In this document: positions 1-6,109 of the stretch, piece by piece
Layout: each line of letters starts with the position of its first letter
Numbering within the stretch: the first letter of the stretch is position 1
Source of the DNA: Methylacidiphilaceae bacterium UBA1321
GTDB taxonomy: Bacteria; Verrucomicrobiota; Verrucomicrobiia; Methylacidiphilales; UBA1321
Reading direction: 5' to 3'
Assembly: GCA_002306945.1 (NCBI GenBank)
Contig: DBTH01000276.1
Coordinates: forward strand, 1-14,571
Length of the DNA stretch: 14,571 nt
Program-made: the position numbers and the translations under genes
Notes under the pieces: generated by a model
Seen by the model: only the letters and a program-made list of their open reading frames with translations
Database searches by the model: none
Told to the model about the DNA's origin: nothing

Positions 1-490
1 AATCGAATAGATCGAAATTATTCGTCGCGTTCCTCTGCCTTTTCTCCGCAAGGGCCTTTTCCCGATCGGCCATCCACTTCTGCTGCTCCTCGACTCCCTT
101 GACCAACCAGTCGGAATCGTCGTTGGTTCCTGGAAGGATCGGTTTGCGCAAAACCTTGGATTTGCCGAAATCGACGGGAACCTCCGGTGGAGCGATCTGC
201 TCCGGCGTCGGCGCCTTGAACAGGAAACCGATATGCAGGGGATCCTGACGCAACGGATCCTTGTCAAAGGCTGCCGAATTGTCCGTCACAGCCGATTTCG
301 GACTGAGACTGACATCGGGAATATCGCTTCCCTTGGAAGCCGGCAGGGCCGAAACCTCGGTGAAACTGCGCGAGGCGTTAAGATTTTTGACGGCATCCGG
401 CGTCGGGTCAGATTGCTGCGCTGCCAGAGGGAAAAAAGGCGTTCCCAGCACGGCCGCCGCGGCAAAAATCGAGGCATGAGATGCCTTCAT
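1..490 (-). CDS. Secreted protein of unknown function, N-terminal part (cut by window edge)
   Basis: Reading from the ATG at 490 on the minus strand gives 163 codons without a stop, continuing past base 1, so only the N-terminal part is present. The product begins MKASHASIFAAAAVLGTP, a basic start plus a hydrophobic stretch, and then FFPLAAQQ, which looks like a Sec signal peptide with cleavage near AAQ. The rest is polar and proline-rich (for example FKAPTPEQIAPPEVP around residue 95), ending in a charged stretch rich in Glu, Lys and Gln (EEQQKWMADREKALAEKR). I recognise no family. No clear Shine-Dalgarno sequence precedes the ATG; only an AT-rich stretch is seen. It is divergent to the SWIB gene, so the 491-617 gap probably holds both promoters. 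The reading frame is well supported; the function is unknown. Confidence 0.72.
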   Translation of the reverse strand, partial: MKASHASIFAAAAVLGTPFFPLAAQQSDPTPDAVKNLNASRSFTEVSALPASKGSDIPDVSLSPKSAVTDNSAAFDKDPLRQDPLHIGFLFKAPTPEQIAPPEVPVDFGKSKVLRKPILPGTNDDSDWLVKGVEEQQKWMADREKALAEKRQRNATNNFDLFD

Positions 491-617
491 CGTTTCAATT
501 TAGAGCGAAAAAGCAGCAGCGTCAATGCCACAGCCCGTGCTTTCCAGAGTGAGCCCACTCCTAAAAAATGAAAAAAAAAGATTTACCACCGAGAGAGGAA
601 CCGCTACCACCTTGAGC

Positions 618-893
618 ATGGCAACTAAAAAGAAATCCTCTCGTAAGCCCAATGCAGCGTTTCTGAAACCGGTACAACCCGACGCGAAACTCGCCGTGAT
701 TGTCGGTAGCAAGCCGCTGCCTCGGACTGAACTGACGAAGAAACTCTGGGTCTACATCAAGAAGAACGGACTCCAGGATAAGAAGAACAAGCGTATGGTT
801 AACGCCGACGAAGCCTTCAAGGAAATCTTCAAGGGCAAAAAGCAGGTCAACATATTTGAATTGACCAAGCTCGTCAGCACCCACGTCAGCTGA
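618..893 (+). CDS. SWIB/MDM2 domain protein (91 aa)
   Basis: Small basic protein with a lysine-rich N-terminus (MATKKKSSRKPNAAFLKPV) and a SWIB domain at about residues 34-90. The domain carries the typical series LTKKLWVYIKKNGLQD, KNKRMVNADEAF, IFKGKK and VNIFELTKLVSTHV. Stand-alone bacterial SWIB proteins of this size are common in Chlamydiae and Verrucomicrobiota. In chlamydiae they have been linked to DNA topology or nucleoid compaction, but the molecular role in free-living relatives is not settled. I chose the ATG at 618 because homologues begin with this lysine-rich stretch; the open frame extends in phase to 525 but that part looks non-coding. A GAGAGAGGAA purine run lies at 591-600, rather far upstream (17 nt). 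A strong terminator follows at once, so the gene is probably monocistronic. Confidence 0.93.
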   Translation: MATKKKSSRKPNAAFLKPVQPDAKLAVIVGSKPLPRTELTKKLWVYIKKNGLQDKKNKRMVNADEAFKEIFKGKKQVNIFELTKLVSTHVS

Positions 894-911
894 TTCTTCA
901 GTTTGTCAATT

Positions 912-957
912 ACACCCTGTTCCGCTGTCGCGATGACAACCGGGACAGGGTGTTTTT
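912..957 (+). terminator. Intrinsic terminator of the SWIB gene
   Basis: ACACCCTGTTCC (912-923) pairs with GGGACAGGGTGT (942-953), giving 12 bp with one G-T wobble. The inner part can form a further TGTC/GACA pairing (926-929 with 935-938), and TTTTT closes the element at 953-957. It begins 18 nt after the SWIB stop codon. Confidence 0.85.
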
Positions 958-999
958 GTGTCGGGCGCATTCGCTCCTCGCATCACTTCGGAGGTTTTT

Positions 1000-1524
1000 A
1001 TGAAACTCAACTTCATCCGTCACCCCTCCTTCCTCGCGCTGCTCGGTGTCCTCGTCCTCACCGCCGCCATCTTCTTCCTCTACAATCCCGACGCGCCCCA
1101 ACGCGTCTCCATGGCCGCGCTCACCGAACGTCTTTTGGAAATCCAGACCAATCCGCTGAAGTCCCTGCCTTATACCGATGAGATCGCCGGAATGCAGCGT
1201 CATCTCGGAGAACACGGCGGCCCCAGCGATTTCGAGATCCCCCCGGGATTACGCAATCAGGAAGGAATCGCCTGCGGTGTCATCGACTTTGAAAGCCACC
1301 CCGCTTCCATTATCCTCACCAAAACCTCCGTGTTTTCGCCATCCGGCAGAGACGTGCTTCTGCTGGCAATGAGCCGCGCTCATATCAAAAACCCGCCGCC
1401 CACTACCCGCATCTCCTACATGCAAAAGAAAGACATCGCCCTGGCCGCGTGGTCCGATGAACGTTACACCTACATCATGGCCGCGCGCGGACAGGCCAGC
1501 GATCTCGAAACGCTGCTGAAGTAA
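1000..1524 (+). CDS. Membrane-anchored protein resembling an anti-sigma factor extracytoplasmic domain (174 aa)
   Basis: The ATG at 1000 is preceded by GGAGG at 990-994, five bases away, which fixes the start; the frame is open back to 958 but that part overlaps the terminator tail. Residues 1-10 are short and basic, residues 11-28 form one transmembrane helix (FLALLGVLVLTAAIFFLY), and about 145 residues follow outside the membrane. The outer part has an amphipathic stretch (ALTERLLEIQTNPLKSLPY) and a globular end with ACGVIDFESHPASIILT, PPPTTRISYM and ALAAWSDERYTYIMA. That succession (a conserved Cys, a strand pair, a W-S-D/G turn, then Y.Y/V and a final LETLL helix) resembles the C-terminal domain of putative transmembrane anti-sigma factors. 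The N-terminal zinc-binding anti-sigma domain is missing and no sigma factor gene is adjacent, so the function is uncertain. It stands alone between a terminator and a convergent gene. Confidence 0.8.
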   Translation: MKLNFIRHPSFLALLGVLVLTAAIFFLYNPDAPQRVSMAALTERLLEIQTNPLKSLPYTDEIAGMQRHLGEHGGPSDFEIPPGLRNQEGIACGVIDFESHPASIILTKTSVFSPSGRDVLLLAMSRAHIKNPPPTTRISYMQKKDIALAAWSDERYTYIMAARGQASDLETLLK

Positions 1525-1598
1525 TCCAGGCTCCGCATTATGCGAAAATGACGCTATAGGATTTTCCGAAAACAGTTCTATCCGCAAGCTGCCCAACT

Positions 1599-1634
1599 GA
1601 TCCTTCGACGTCGCTACGCTCTGCTCAGGATGAC
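1599..1634. repeat. Possible dispersed repeat unit with ATCCT/AGGAT ends
   Basis: In the 185-bp convergent gap 1525-1709, GATCCTTCG (1599-1607) and CAGGATGAC (1626-1634) flank an 18-nt centre containing GACGTC and TACGCTC. ATCCT and AGGAT can pair, giving an imperfect hairpin. On the minus strand it reads GTCATCCTGAGC...GAAGGATC, a form I recall as an abundant intergenic repeat in several environmental phyla. Only one copy is present here, so repeat status rests on recall. It may help terminate the two converging transcripts. Confidence 0.4.
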
Positions 1635-1709
1635 TCCGCAAGGTTGACTTTTATTCCATTGTTTGGCTCTTCAATTGCACACGATTCGGATTGGCACCAG
1701 CCCGGTTAA

Positions 1710-3407
1710 TTAATTCTCCACCACGTGGTCCACTGCCTCGGTGGATGCGCTCAAAGCGCGTTTGGATTTTTCGCGAACGGCGGACTTGTCGGCCTTGACC
1801 AACTTCGACGCGGCAGCGGCCGTGCTCGCCACAGGTGACACTTTCCACGACGAATTCGTCATCAGCTCTCCCATCTGCCCGTGAATCAGGCCGGAGAGAA
1901 TATCGACGGCGTTTTTCAACTCGTGCGATTCCCCGTTCAATTCCTCGGCAGCGGCGGCGGCCTGTTCCGCATTGGCTGCGCAGGATTGAGTGACCTTGTC
2001 GATCTCGTCAATGGATTTATTGATTTCGTGCGTCCCGAGATTTTGCTCGCTGGACGCTTGCGCGATCTCGACGACAACCTTGGCCATCTCATCGGATTTT
2101 TCGAGAACCACGTGCAAGTCGTCGTCAACAGTGCGCGATTTGCCATGAATGTCCTCAAGACTGCTCATGACGGTGGCGTTGATGCGCAGACCGGTCTCGC
2201 TCCGACGAATTGATTCCTCGATGATGCCCGACGTCTCGCTCGACGCCTTGGAGCAACGCTGCGCCAACGTGCGCACCTCGTTGGCCACCACGGCAAATCC
2301 GGCTCCCGCTTCTCCGGCACGCGCGGCTTCGACGGCGGCATTGAGAGCGAGGATATTGGTCTGGAAGGCGATCTCGTCTATCGTACTCATGATCTGCCGG
2401 ATCGAATCGCTCGACGATTTGATGGCCTGCATCGACTCGTTCATCTCGCCGGAAACTTTACGCGCCTTCTCCAGCGCCTCCTGCAACCCCTGCATCTCCC
2501 CGACACTCTTGCCAATGGCTTCGTGAGCCTGTTGCGCCAAAGCCGATGCTGCGCTCGTGTTCTTGACGTTCCGGTCGGTCATACCGCCCATCTCCTCCAG
2601 CGCGCTGCTGGTCTCTTCGATAGAAGCCGCCTGTTGGGTCGCGCCACTGGAAAGGGATTGGCTGGAGTCGGAAAGTTGCCTGGCTGCGGACGCCACGATG
2701 TCGGCCCCGGCACTCAGCGTTTCCGTCGTTTGGATCAACGACTCGACAATGCTGTTCTGAATCATCCAGGCCAACGCCAACGCCAATGCGATGCCTGCTC
2801 CGGCGGTGACCCACAACCAGATCGAACGGCTCGTGACAAGAGCCGCCGCCTCTTTTTCGGTCTGGGAACCACTCGTATTGGCCATCTCTACAACCTGATC
2901 GATGGCGGCGCGATGCTGTTCATACACGGAGCGCAAACGGCCGAAGGCCAATTCCGTCGCTTTGACTTTGTCGCCGGATTGGATGGCGGGGATGTATTCG
3001 CCCTGCACTATCTTGTAAAATTCAATCGCGGGTTTGTATGAATCCTCGATCATGATCTGTTTCATTTTACCGTCCGGCAGATCCTTGACCCAAAAATCGT
3101 GCCGCGTGTCATAATCGGATTTCAACGCCGTTATCCGATCCGCCAATTGTTTCTGCTCTGCCGCATCCTTCGCGCCGAGCATTTGCAGGCAGACCAGGTA
3201 CGATTCGATGACGTACTCCGGCGGCGGAAGAATATCGGCCACAAGATCCTTGCCCTGCACAATCTGGGCATAGACCGGGCCATTGACCTTGAGGCGGCTC
3301 AGAGTCGCGTTCGAAATCAGCGCGTAGATCAGAAAGAATCCGATCGATACGCCCGTCATCGTAAACAACTTACTCTTCAGTTTCCAACCGAGAAATTTCT
3401 TCCACAT
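1710..3407 (-). CDS. Methyl-accepting chemotaxis protein (565 aa)
   Basis: Transmembrane chemoreceptor that would pass ligand information to CheA/CheW. Numbering is from the ATG at 3407, chosen because AAGGGGG (3413-3419) lies five bases upstream; an ATG at 3422 would add only MKGDK. TM1 spans about residues 12-32. An all-helical periplasmic sensor covers about 33-193 and contains the motif DILPPPEYVIES (58-69), seen in a subset of four-helix-bundle receptors. TM2 spans about 194-216. I see no recognisable HAMP domain. The cytoplasmic coiled coil (about 230-510) carries the highly conserved hairpin tip FQTNILALNAAVEAARAGE (348-366) followed by GFAVVANEVRTLAQR. The Glu/Gln/Ala-rich helices around 258-272 and 476-490 fit methylation regions. 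The C-terminus has no NWETF-type CheR/CheB tether. No che or flagellar genes are nearby, so this is an orphan receptor that presumably feeds a pathway encoded elsewhere. The ligand is unknown. Confidence 0.95.
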   Translation of the reverse strand: MWKKFLGWKLKSKLFTMTGVSIGFFLIYALISNATLSRLKVNGPVYAQIVQGKDLVADILPPPEYVIESYLVCLQMLGAKDAAEQKQLADRITALKSDYDTRHDFWVKDLPDGKMKQIMIEDSYKPAIEFYKIVQGEYIPAIQSGDKVKATELAFGRLRSVYEQHRAAIDQVVEMANTSGSQTEKEAAALVTSRSIWLWVTAGAGIALALALAWMIQNSIVESLIQTTETLSAGADIVASAARQLSDSSQSLSSGATQQAASIEETSSALEEMGGMTDRNVKNTSAASALAQQAHEAIGKSVGEMQGLQEALEKARKVSGEMNESMQAIKSSSDSIRQIMSTIDEIAFQTNILALNAAVEAARAGEAGAGFAVVANEVRTLAQRCSKASSETSGIIEESIRRSETGLRINATVMSSLEDIHGKSRTVDDDLHVVLEKSDEMAKVVVEIAQASSEQNLGTHEINKSIDEIDKVTQSCAANAEQAAAAAEELNGESHELKNAVDILSGLIHGQMGELMTNSSWKVSPVASTAAAASKLVKADKSAVREKSKRALSASTEAVDHVVEN

Positions 3408-3549
3408 CTTGTCCCCCTTCATGTTTGAACGTTGGGACCCGGTGTGGAGTTAAGTTATTACAATCACTTGTTATCTATCTTCGCTTAACTTTTCACCGAA
3501 TCTTACAAGGGCTTGCTCGGCAGAAAACAGGACAAGATTAGGTGATATT

Positions 3550-3590
3550 TCGTGACACACTACTCTGACAACAACTTGAGAGCGTCACGA
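3550..3590 (-). terminator. Inverted repeat over the end of the small membrane protein gene; possible terminator
   Basis: TCGTGAC (3550-3556) and GTCACGA (3584-3590) are perfect inverted repeats. Inside them CTCT (3563-3566) and AGAG (3579-3582) can also pair. The minus-strand stop codon (3587-3585) lies in the stem. No U-run follows on the minus strand (AAATATCACC), so it is not a canonical intrinsic terminator. It could be a weak terminator or an mRNA 3'-end stabiliser separating the membrane operon from the chemoreceptor gene. Confidence 0.4.
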
Positions 3591-3950
3591 TTCCATTATG
3601 AAGTGGACTCTAAAACAGCTCACTGTCGCTGCTACGGCAACCATAACATCCAGAACGATAAGTAGAATTCCCAGACTCAACATGAATCGGCTCCACTTCG
3701 GATGATTCAAATTCCATGAGACAAAATAGGATGTAATGGCGGACCAAATCAACGGTACGAGCAATAGTTGAAAACCCCATTCACGAATCCATCGAGCCAA
3801 ATCCGATCCTGGGTAACCGGCTTCCTTAAATACGCGCAAAAAAGTTCCGACAACGAGCGTGGAGTAAACCACCAACACGACCTGAAAAAGTCCTATGATA
3901 ATAACATGACGGGAAGTAACAGGAATTTCATCGTCTCCAAAAATTCCCAT
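3585..3950 (-). CDS. Small three-helix membrane protein of unknown function (121 aa)
   Basis: I recognise no family. Three hydrophobic segments are visible, at about residues 17-38 (VIIIGLFQVVLVVYSTLVVG), 60-80 (FQLLLVPLIWSAITSYFV) and 89-110 (FMLSLGILLIVLDVMVAVAA), joined by short loops with Arg/Lys and Trp (DLARWIREWG, NHPKWSRF). I chose the ATG at 3950 because GGGGG lies seven bases upstream; a TTG at 3956 would overlap the preceding stop codon but sit too close to that G-run. It directly follows the upstream coiled-coil gene with no gap beyond the start region, so the two are very probably co-transcribed and possibly translationally coupled. Its DNA is visibly AT-richer than the neighbours: about 45% GC in a hand count of 3601-3840. 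That could mean later acquisition or relaxed codon use. Confidence 0.7.
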   Translation of the reverse strand: MGIFGDDEIPVTSRHVIIIGLFQVVLVVYSTLVVGTFLRVFKEAGYPGSDLARWIREWGFQLLLVPLIWSAITSYFVSWNLNHPKWSRFMLSLGILLIVLDVMVAVAATVSCFRVHFIMES

Positions 3951-3952
3951 AT

Positions 3953-4903
3953 TCAATCCCCCGCTGTTTTGCTTTCCTCAGCGGCTTTTGCGGTCTGGCC
4001 AATCAATTGGGCCATCGACTGCTGCCACTTGTTGAATTCCTTGAGTTGGTCTGGCGACAGGACCGTTCCGGCGCGGTTGGAGATGCGTTGATTAATGGTC
4101 GACTGGTAGGCGGCCATATCCATCTTTCCGGTCTTCGGAGCCGCGGCGTTTTCCTTCATGTACTTTTCGCGTTCCTCAACCATGACCTGAACGAGCTGTT
4201 GTTTCTGCCCGGCAGCGAGTGGATTTTGCGAGAGGGCGAGTTGACCCTCGAATTGCTTTACAATCATGCGTTCGCCGAGTTGGCCCTGATAAGTCTTGTA
4301 TTGCGCGAAACGGTCGTCGCCGAGGAGGTTCTTGAGTTTGGCCTCGCTGACTTTTTGGCGCTGTTCAATCTCTGCGGCAAGCTGCTTGGGGTCTTTCTTG
4401 TCGGCGGAAGCGCCGCGCATAAGGGCGATCTGGTCGCCGACCAGAATGGAGTTGAGTTGCTCACTTTCCTGCGACGTCAGGTTCATCTCCTTGAACAGGT
4501 CGCCGTACATCATGCTGATGCTGTTCTTGGCGACCATTTCGCCGAATGGGCCGTTCATCATCTCGGCCATCTTTTTGCGGTTGGCCTCCTTGGTAGCATC
4601 AGCTTTGAGCTCGGAATTGTCGACAAAGGCAGGAGCCTCGGCAACGGTATCGGATGCGGCGGCTTTGTCTTCCCCGGCTGCGGAAGGCGTGGCGGCGGCC
4701 TGAAAATCAGCAAGCTTCTTTTGCGCGTCCTTCAATTCCGCGGCGAGTTTTTCGTTGGCCGCGCGGATGCGGGATTGCTCCTCGCGCTGGGTGGCCAGTT
4801 CGCGACGGGTCTGCCAATCGCTGTAAAATCCAAATCCCGCCGCGCCAATCGCCAATACGCAGACCACGGCGAGGCCGATAATGACTCTCCCTTTTTGATC
4901 CAT
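3953..4903 (-). CDS. Membrane-anchored coiled-coil protein with LTxxQ-like motifs, paralogue 2 (316 aa)
   Basis: Function unknown. Residues 1-6 are short and cytoplasmic, and about 7-27 form one transmembrane helix or uncleaved signal anchor (VIIGLAVVCVLAIGAAGFGF). A coiled coil follows at about 30-68 (QTRRELATQREEQSRIRAAN, then KLAAELKDAQKKLADFQ), then an Ala/Ser/Asp-rich linker (69-95) and a helical globular region to 300. That region shares landmarks with the gene directly upstream: EMM.G (115-118), YGDLFKEM (133-140), LKNLLGDDR (190-198), VKQFEGQL (215-222), QKQQL (233-237), GTVLSPDQL (279-287) and a WQ pair (293-294). The spaced L-[TS]-x-x-[QE] motifs recall Spy/CpxP-type LTxxQ periplasmic proteins, but I would not assign that family without a profile search. 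Upstream spacing is 81 bp, and the SD candidate is AGGA just before the ATG. Likely faces the periplasm. Confidence 0.85.
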   Translation of the reverse strand: MDQKGRVIIGLAVVCVLAIGAAGFGFYSDWQTRRELATQREEQSRIRAANEKLAAELKDAQKKLADFQAAATPSAAGEDKAAASDTVAEAPAFVDNSELKADATKEANRKKMAEMMNGPFGEMVAKNSISMMYGDLFKEMNLTSQESEQLNSILVGDQIALMRGASADKKDPKQLAAEIEQRQKVSEAKLKNLLGDDRFAQYKTYQGQLGERMIVKQFEGQLALSQNPLAAGQKQQLVQVMVEEREKYMKENAAAPKTGKMDMAAYQSTINQRISNRAGTVLSPDQLKEFNKWQQSMAQLIGQTAKAAEESKTAGD

Positions 4904-4984
4904 AGTTCCTGCCCCCGGTTTTTGTTTTTTTATAGACCGCGGATCGGGAATAGCACGCGCAAAAAACTGGGGCCGGTTTTGCCT

Positions 4985-5863
4985 TCAGGGCGGGCCACCG
5001 CCCCCCGGAGGACCACCACCGCCGGGACCACCACCACCCATGTTCTGGCGCATCTGGGTCACCGTGTTTTGCCATTCGGTGTATTGGCTGAGTTGCTCGG
5101 GGGTAAGAACAGTGCCGAGTTTGTTGTAGAGGGCCTGGTTGTCGGTAGTGCCGGAGGATTGCTGGTCGCTGAGGGTCTGGATCATCTTGGTTTTCTGATC
5201 GGAAGTCAGCGGAGTCGATGTGATCGAGAGGCTGGTCTCGAATTGGGAAACGTCGCTGCGCTCGCGGCTGGTGCTGACGTAGCTCTGGTATTCGCTGTAG
5301 CGCGAGTCACCGAGGAGCGACTTGAGTTGGGCATCAACGGCCTGTTGCTGGGCATCGCGGTTGGGGTTGTTGCGACCGCCCTGCATGCGGGCCAGTTCCG
5401 CATCGGTGAGGATCTTGGCCAGTTGCGCCTTCTCGGCGGCGGAGAGTTTCATCTGCTTGAAGAGATCGCCATAGCGCCCGGCCACCATGCGGCTGGCCAT
5501 GATCTTGCCCGCAGAACCCTTCATCATTTCCATGAACCGCTGGCGGCGTTCTTCGCGCTGGGCCTCGCGGTCGTCGGGGGTGGCAGCGGCGGTATCCTCG
5601 TCGGTCTTGTCGGCAGTCCCGGTTTTATCCTCCGCAACCGCCGTGGGTTTGGTCACAGCCGCCCCTTCGGCAAGTTTCTTCTGGAGAAGGGCGACCTGCT
5701 GTTCGAGCTGCGTCACCTTTTTTTGGCTCTCATCAAGGGCGAAAGTTTTGTTGGTGAGAGCGGCTTGCAGATCCATGTTACCCAGGTAGGCGTAAGCGCC
5801 AAAGGCCACCGCACCCAGGCAAAAAATGCCCAGCAATATGACGATAAACTTGATTCTATTCAT
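4985..5863 (-). CDS. Membrane-anchored coiled-coil protein with LTxxQ-like motifs and Gly/Pro tail, paralogue 1 (292 aa)
   Basis: First gene of the minus-strand group. One transmembrane helix lies at about residues 6-28 (FIVILLGIFCLGAVAFGAYA), a coiled coil at about 32-66 (heptads of DESQKKVTQLEQQVALLQKK), an Asp/Thr/Ala-rich linker at 67-100, and a helical region at 105-270. It is clearly paralogous to the next gene: YGDLFKQM (131-138), LKSLLGDSR (180-188), VSQFETSL (205-212), PLTSDQK (218-224), GTVLTPEQL (250-258), WQ (264-265). Unlike its partner it ends in a low-complexity tail of Gly4-Pro-type repeats (about 276-292). GGAG at 5874-5871 is seven bases before the ATG. Both paralogues keep the same order TM, coiled coil, acidic linker, helical domain, so a tandem duplication followed by tail divergence is the simplest reading. 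The LTxxQ resemblance suggests a periplasmic folding or stress role, but that is inference. Confidence 0.87.
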   Translation of the reverse strand: MNRIKFIVILLGIFCLGAVAFGAYAYLGNMDLQAALTNKTFALDESQKKVTQLEQQVALLQKKLAEGAAVTKPTAVAEDKTGTADKTDEDTAAATPDDREAQREERRQRFMEMMKGSAGKIMASRMVAGRYGDLFKQMKLSAAEKAQLAKILTDAELARMQGGRNNPNRDAQQQAVDAQLKSLLGDSRYSEYQSYVSTSRERSDVSQFETSLSITSTPLTSDQKTKMIQTLSDQQSSGTTDNQALYNKLGTVLTPEQLSQYTEWQNTVTQMRQNMGGGGPGGGGPPGGGGPP

Positions 5864-5904
5864 AAGCGTGCTCCGCTGATAGCGGCGTTTATTGCAATGA
5901 GGCT

Positions 5905-5934
5905 ATTATAATGCCGAAATGATTCCGCGCTCAT
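5905..5934 (-). promoter_or_regulatory. Candidate promoter for the paralogue operon
   Basis: On the minus strand a perfect TATAAT lies at 5910-5905, about 42 bases before the ATG at 5863. This gives a short leader that ends in the GGAG ribosome site. The -35 is poor (TGAGCG at 5933-5928, 17-bp spacing). The same AT-rich core also reads TATAAT on the plus strand (5907-5912), so orientation is not certain. Confidence 0.35.
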
Positions 5935-5959
5935 TTTTTTAAGTTAATAACCTCCCTGC

Positions 5960-6109
5960 CCAGTAATAGTTGCGTAAGGAAGTGAACGGCCCGTCAGGAA
6001 GCTAGACGGCACTAATCGTGAGAAGTTGCAGAGAAACCACTTGCTCTAGTGAAGAGGGTGCGATACCTTCCACGCTCCCTTTTAATGTAAGTTTTTTGAG
6101 GTATTTCCC
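5960..6109 (+). promoter_or_regulatory. Long typA leader with possible hairpins
   Basis: About 150 bases lie between the divergent AT-rich promoter area and the typA start. Three local pairings are visible: CCGTC (5991-5995) with GACGG (6005-6009), CACT (6038-6041) with AGTG (6048-6051), and AGGGTGCG (6055-6062) with CGCTCCCT (6073-6080), the last with a central T-T mismatch and followed by TTT. The third looks like a weak intrinsic terminator just before the ribosome site GAGG (6098-6101, eight bases before the ATG), so attenuation is possible. No known riboswitch motif was recognised. Confidence 0.4.

Noticed and set aside
525..617. N-terminal extension of the SWIB protein
   Set aside because: The extra 31 residues are unlike any SWIB protein and contain an A-run derived segment; the family start fits the ATG at 618.
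4904..4984. In-frame, stop-free 81-bp gap between the two paralogues, suggesting readthrough of one TGA into a fused protein
   Set aside because: The gap is short enough to lack stops by chance, the second gene has its own ATG, an AGGA site and an N-terminal membrane anchor that would make no sense inside a fusion, and no frameshift or recoding signal is visible.
4007..5911. 634-codon open frame on the plus strand opposite both coiled-coil paralogues
   Set aside because: Codon-aligned with both minus-strand genes, which happen to be in the same frame. The minus-strand products have signal anchors, coiled coils and mutual similarity, so they are the real genes.
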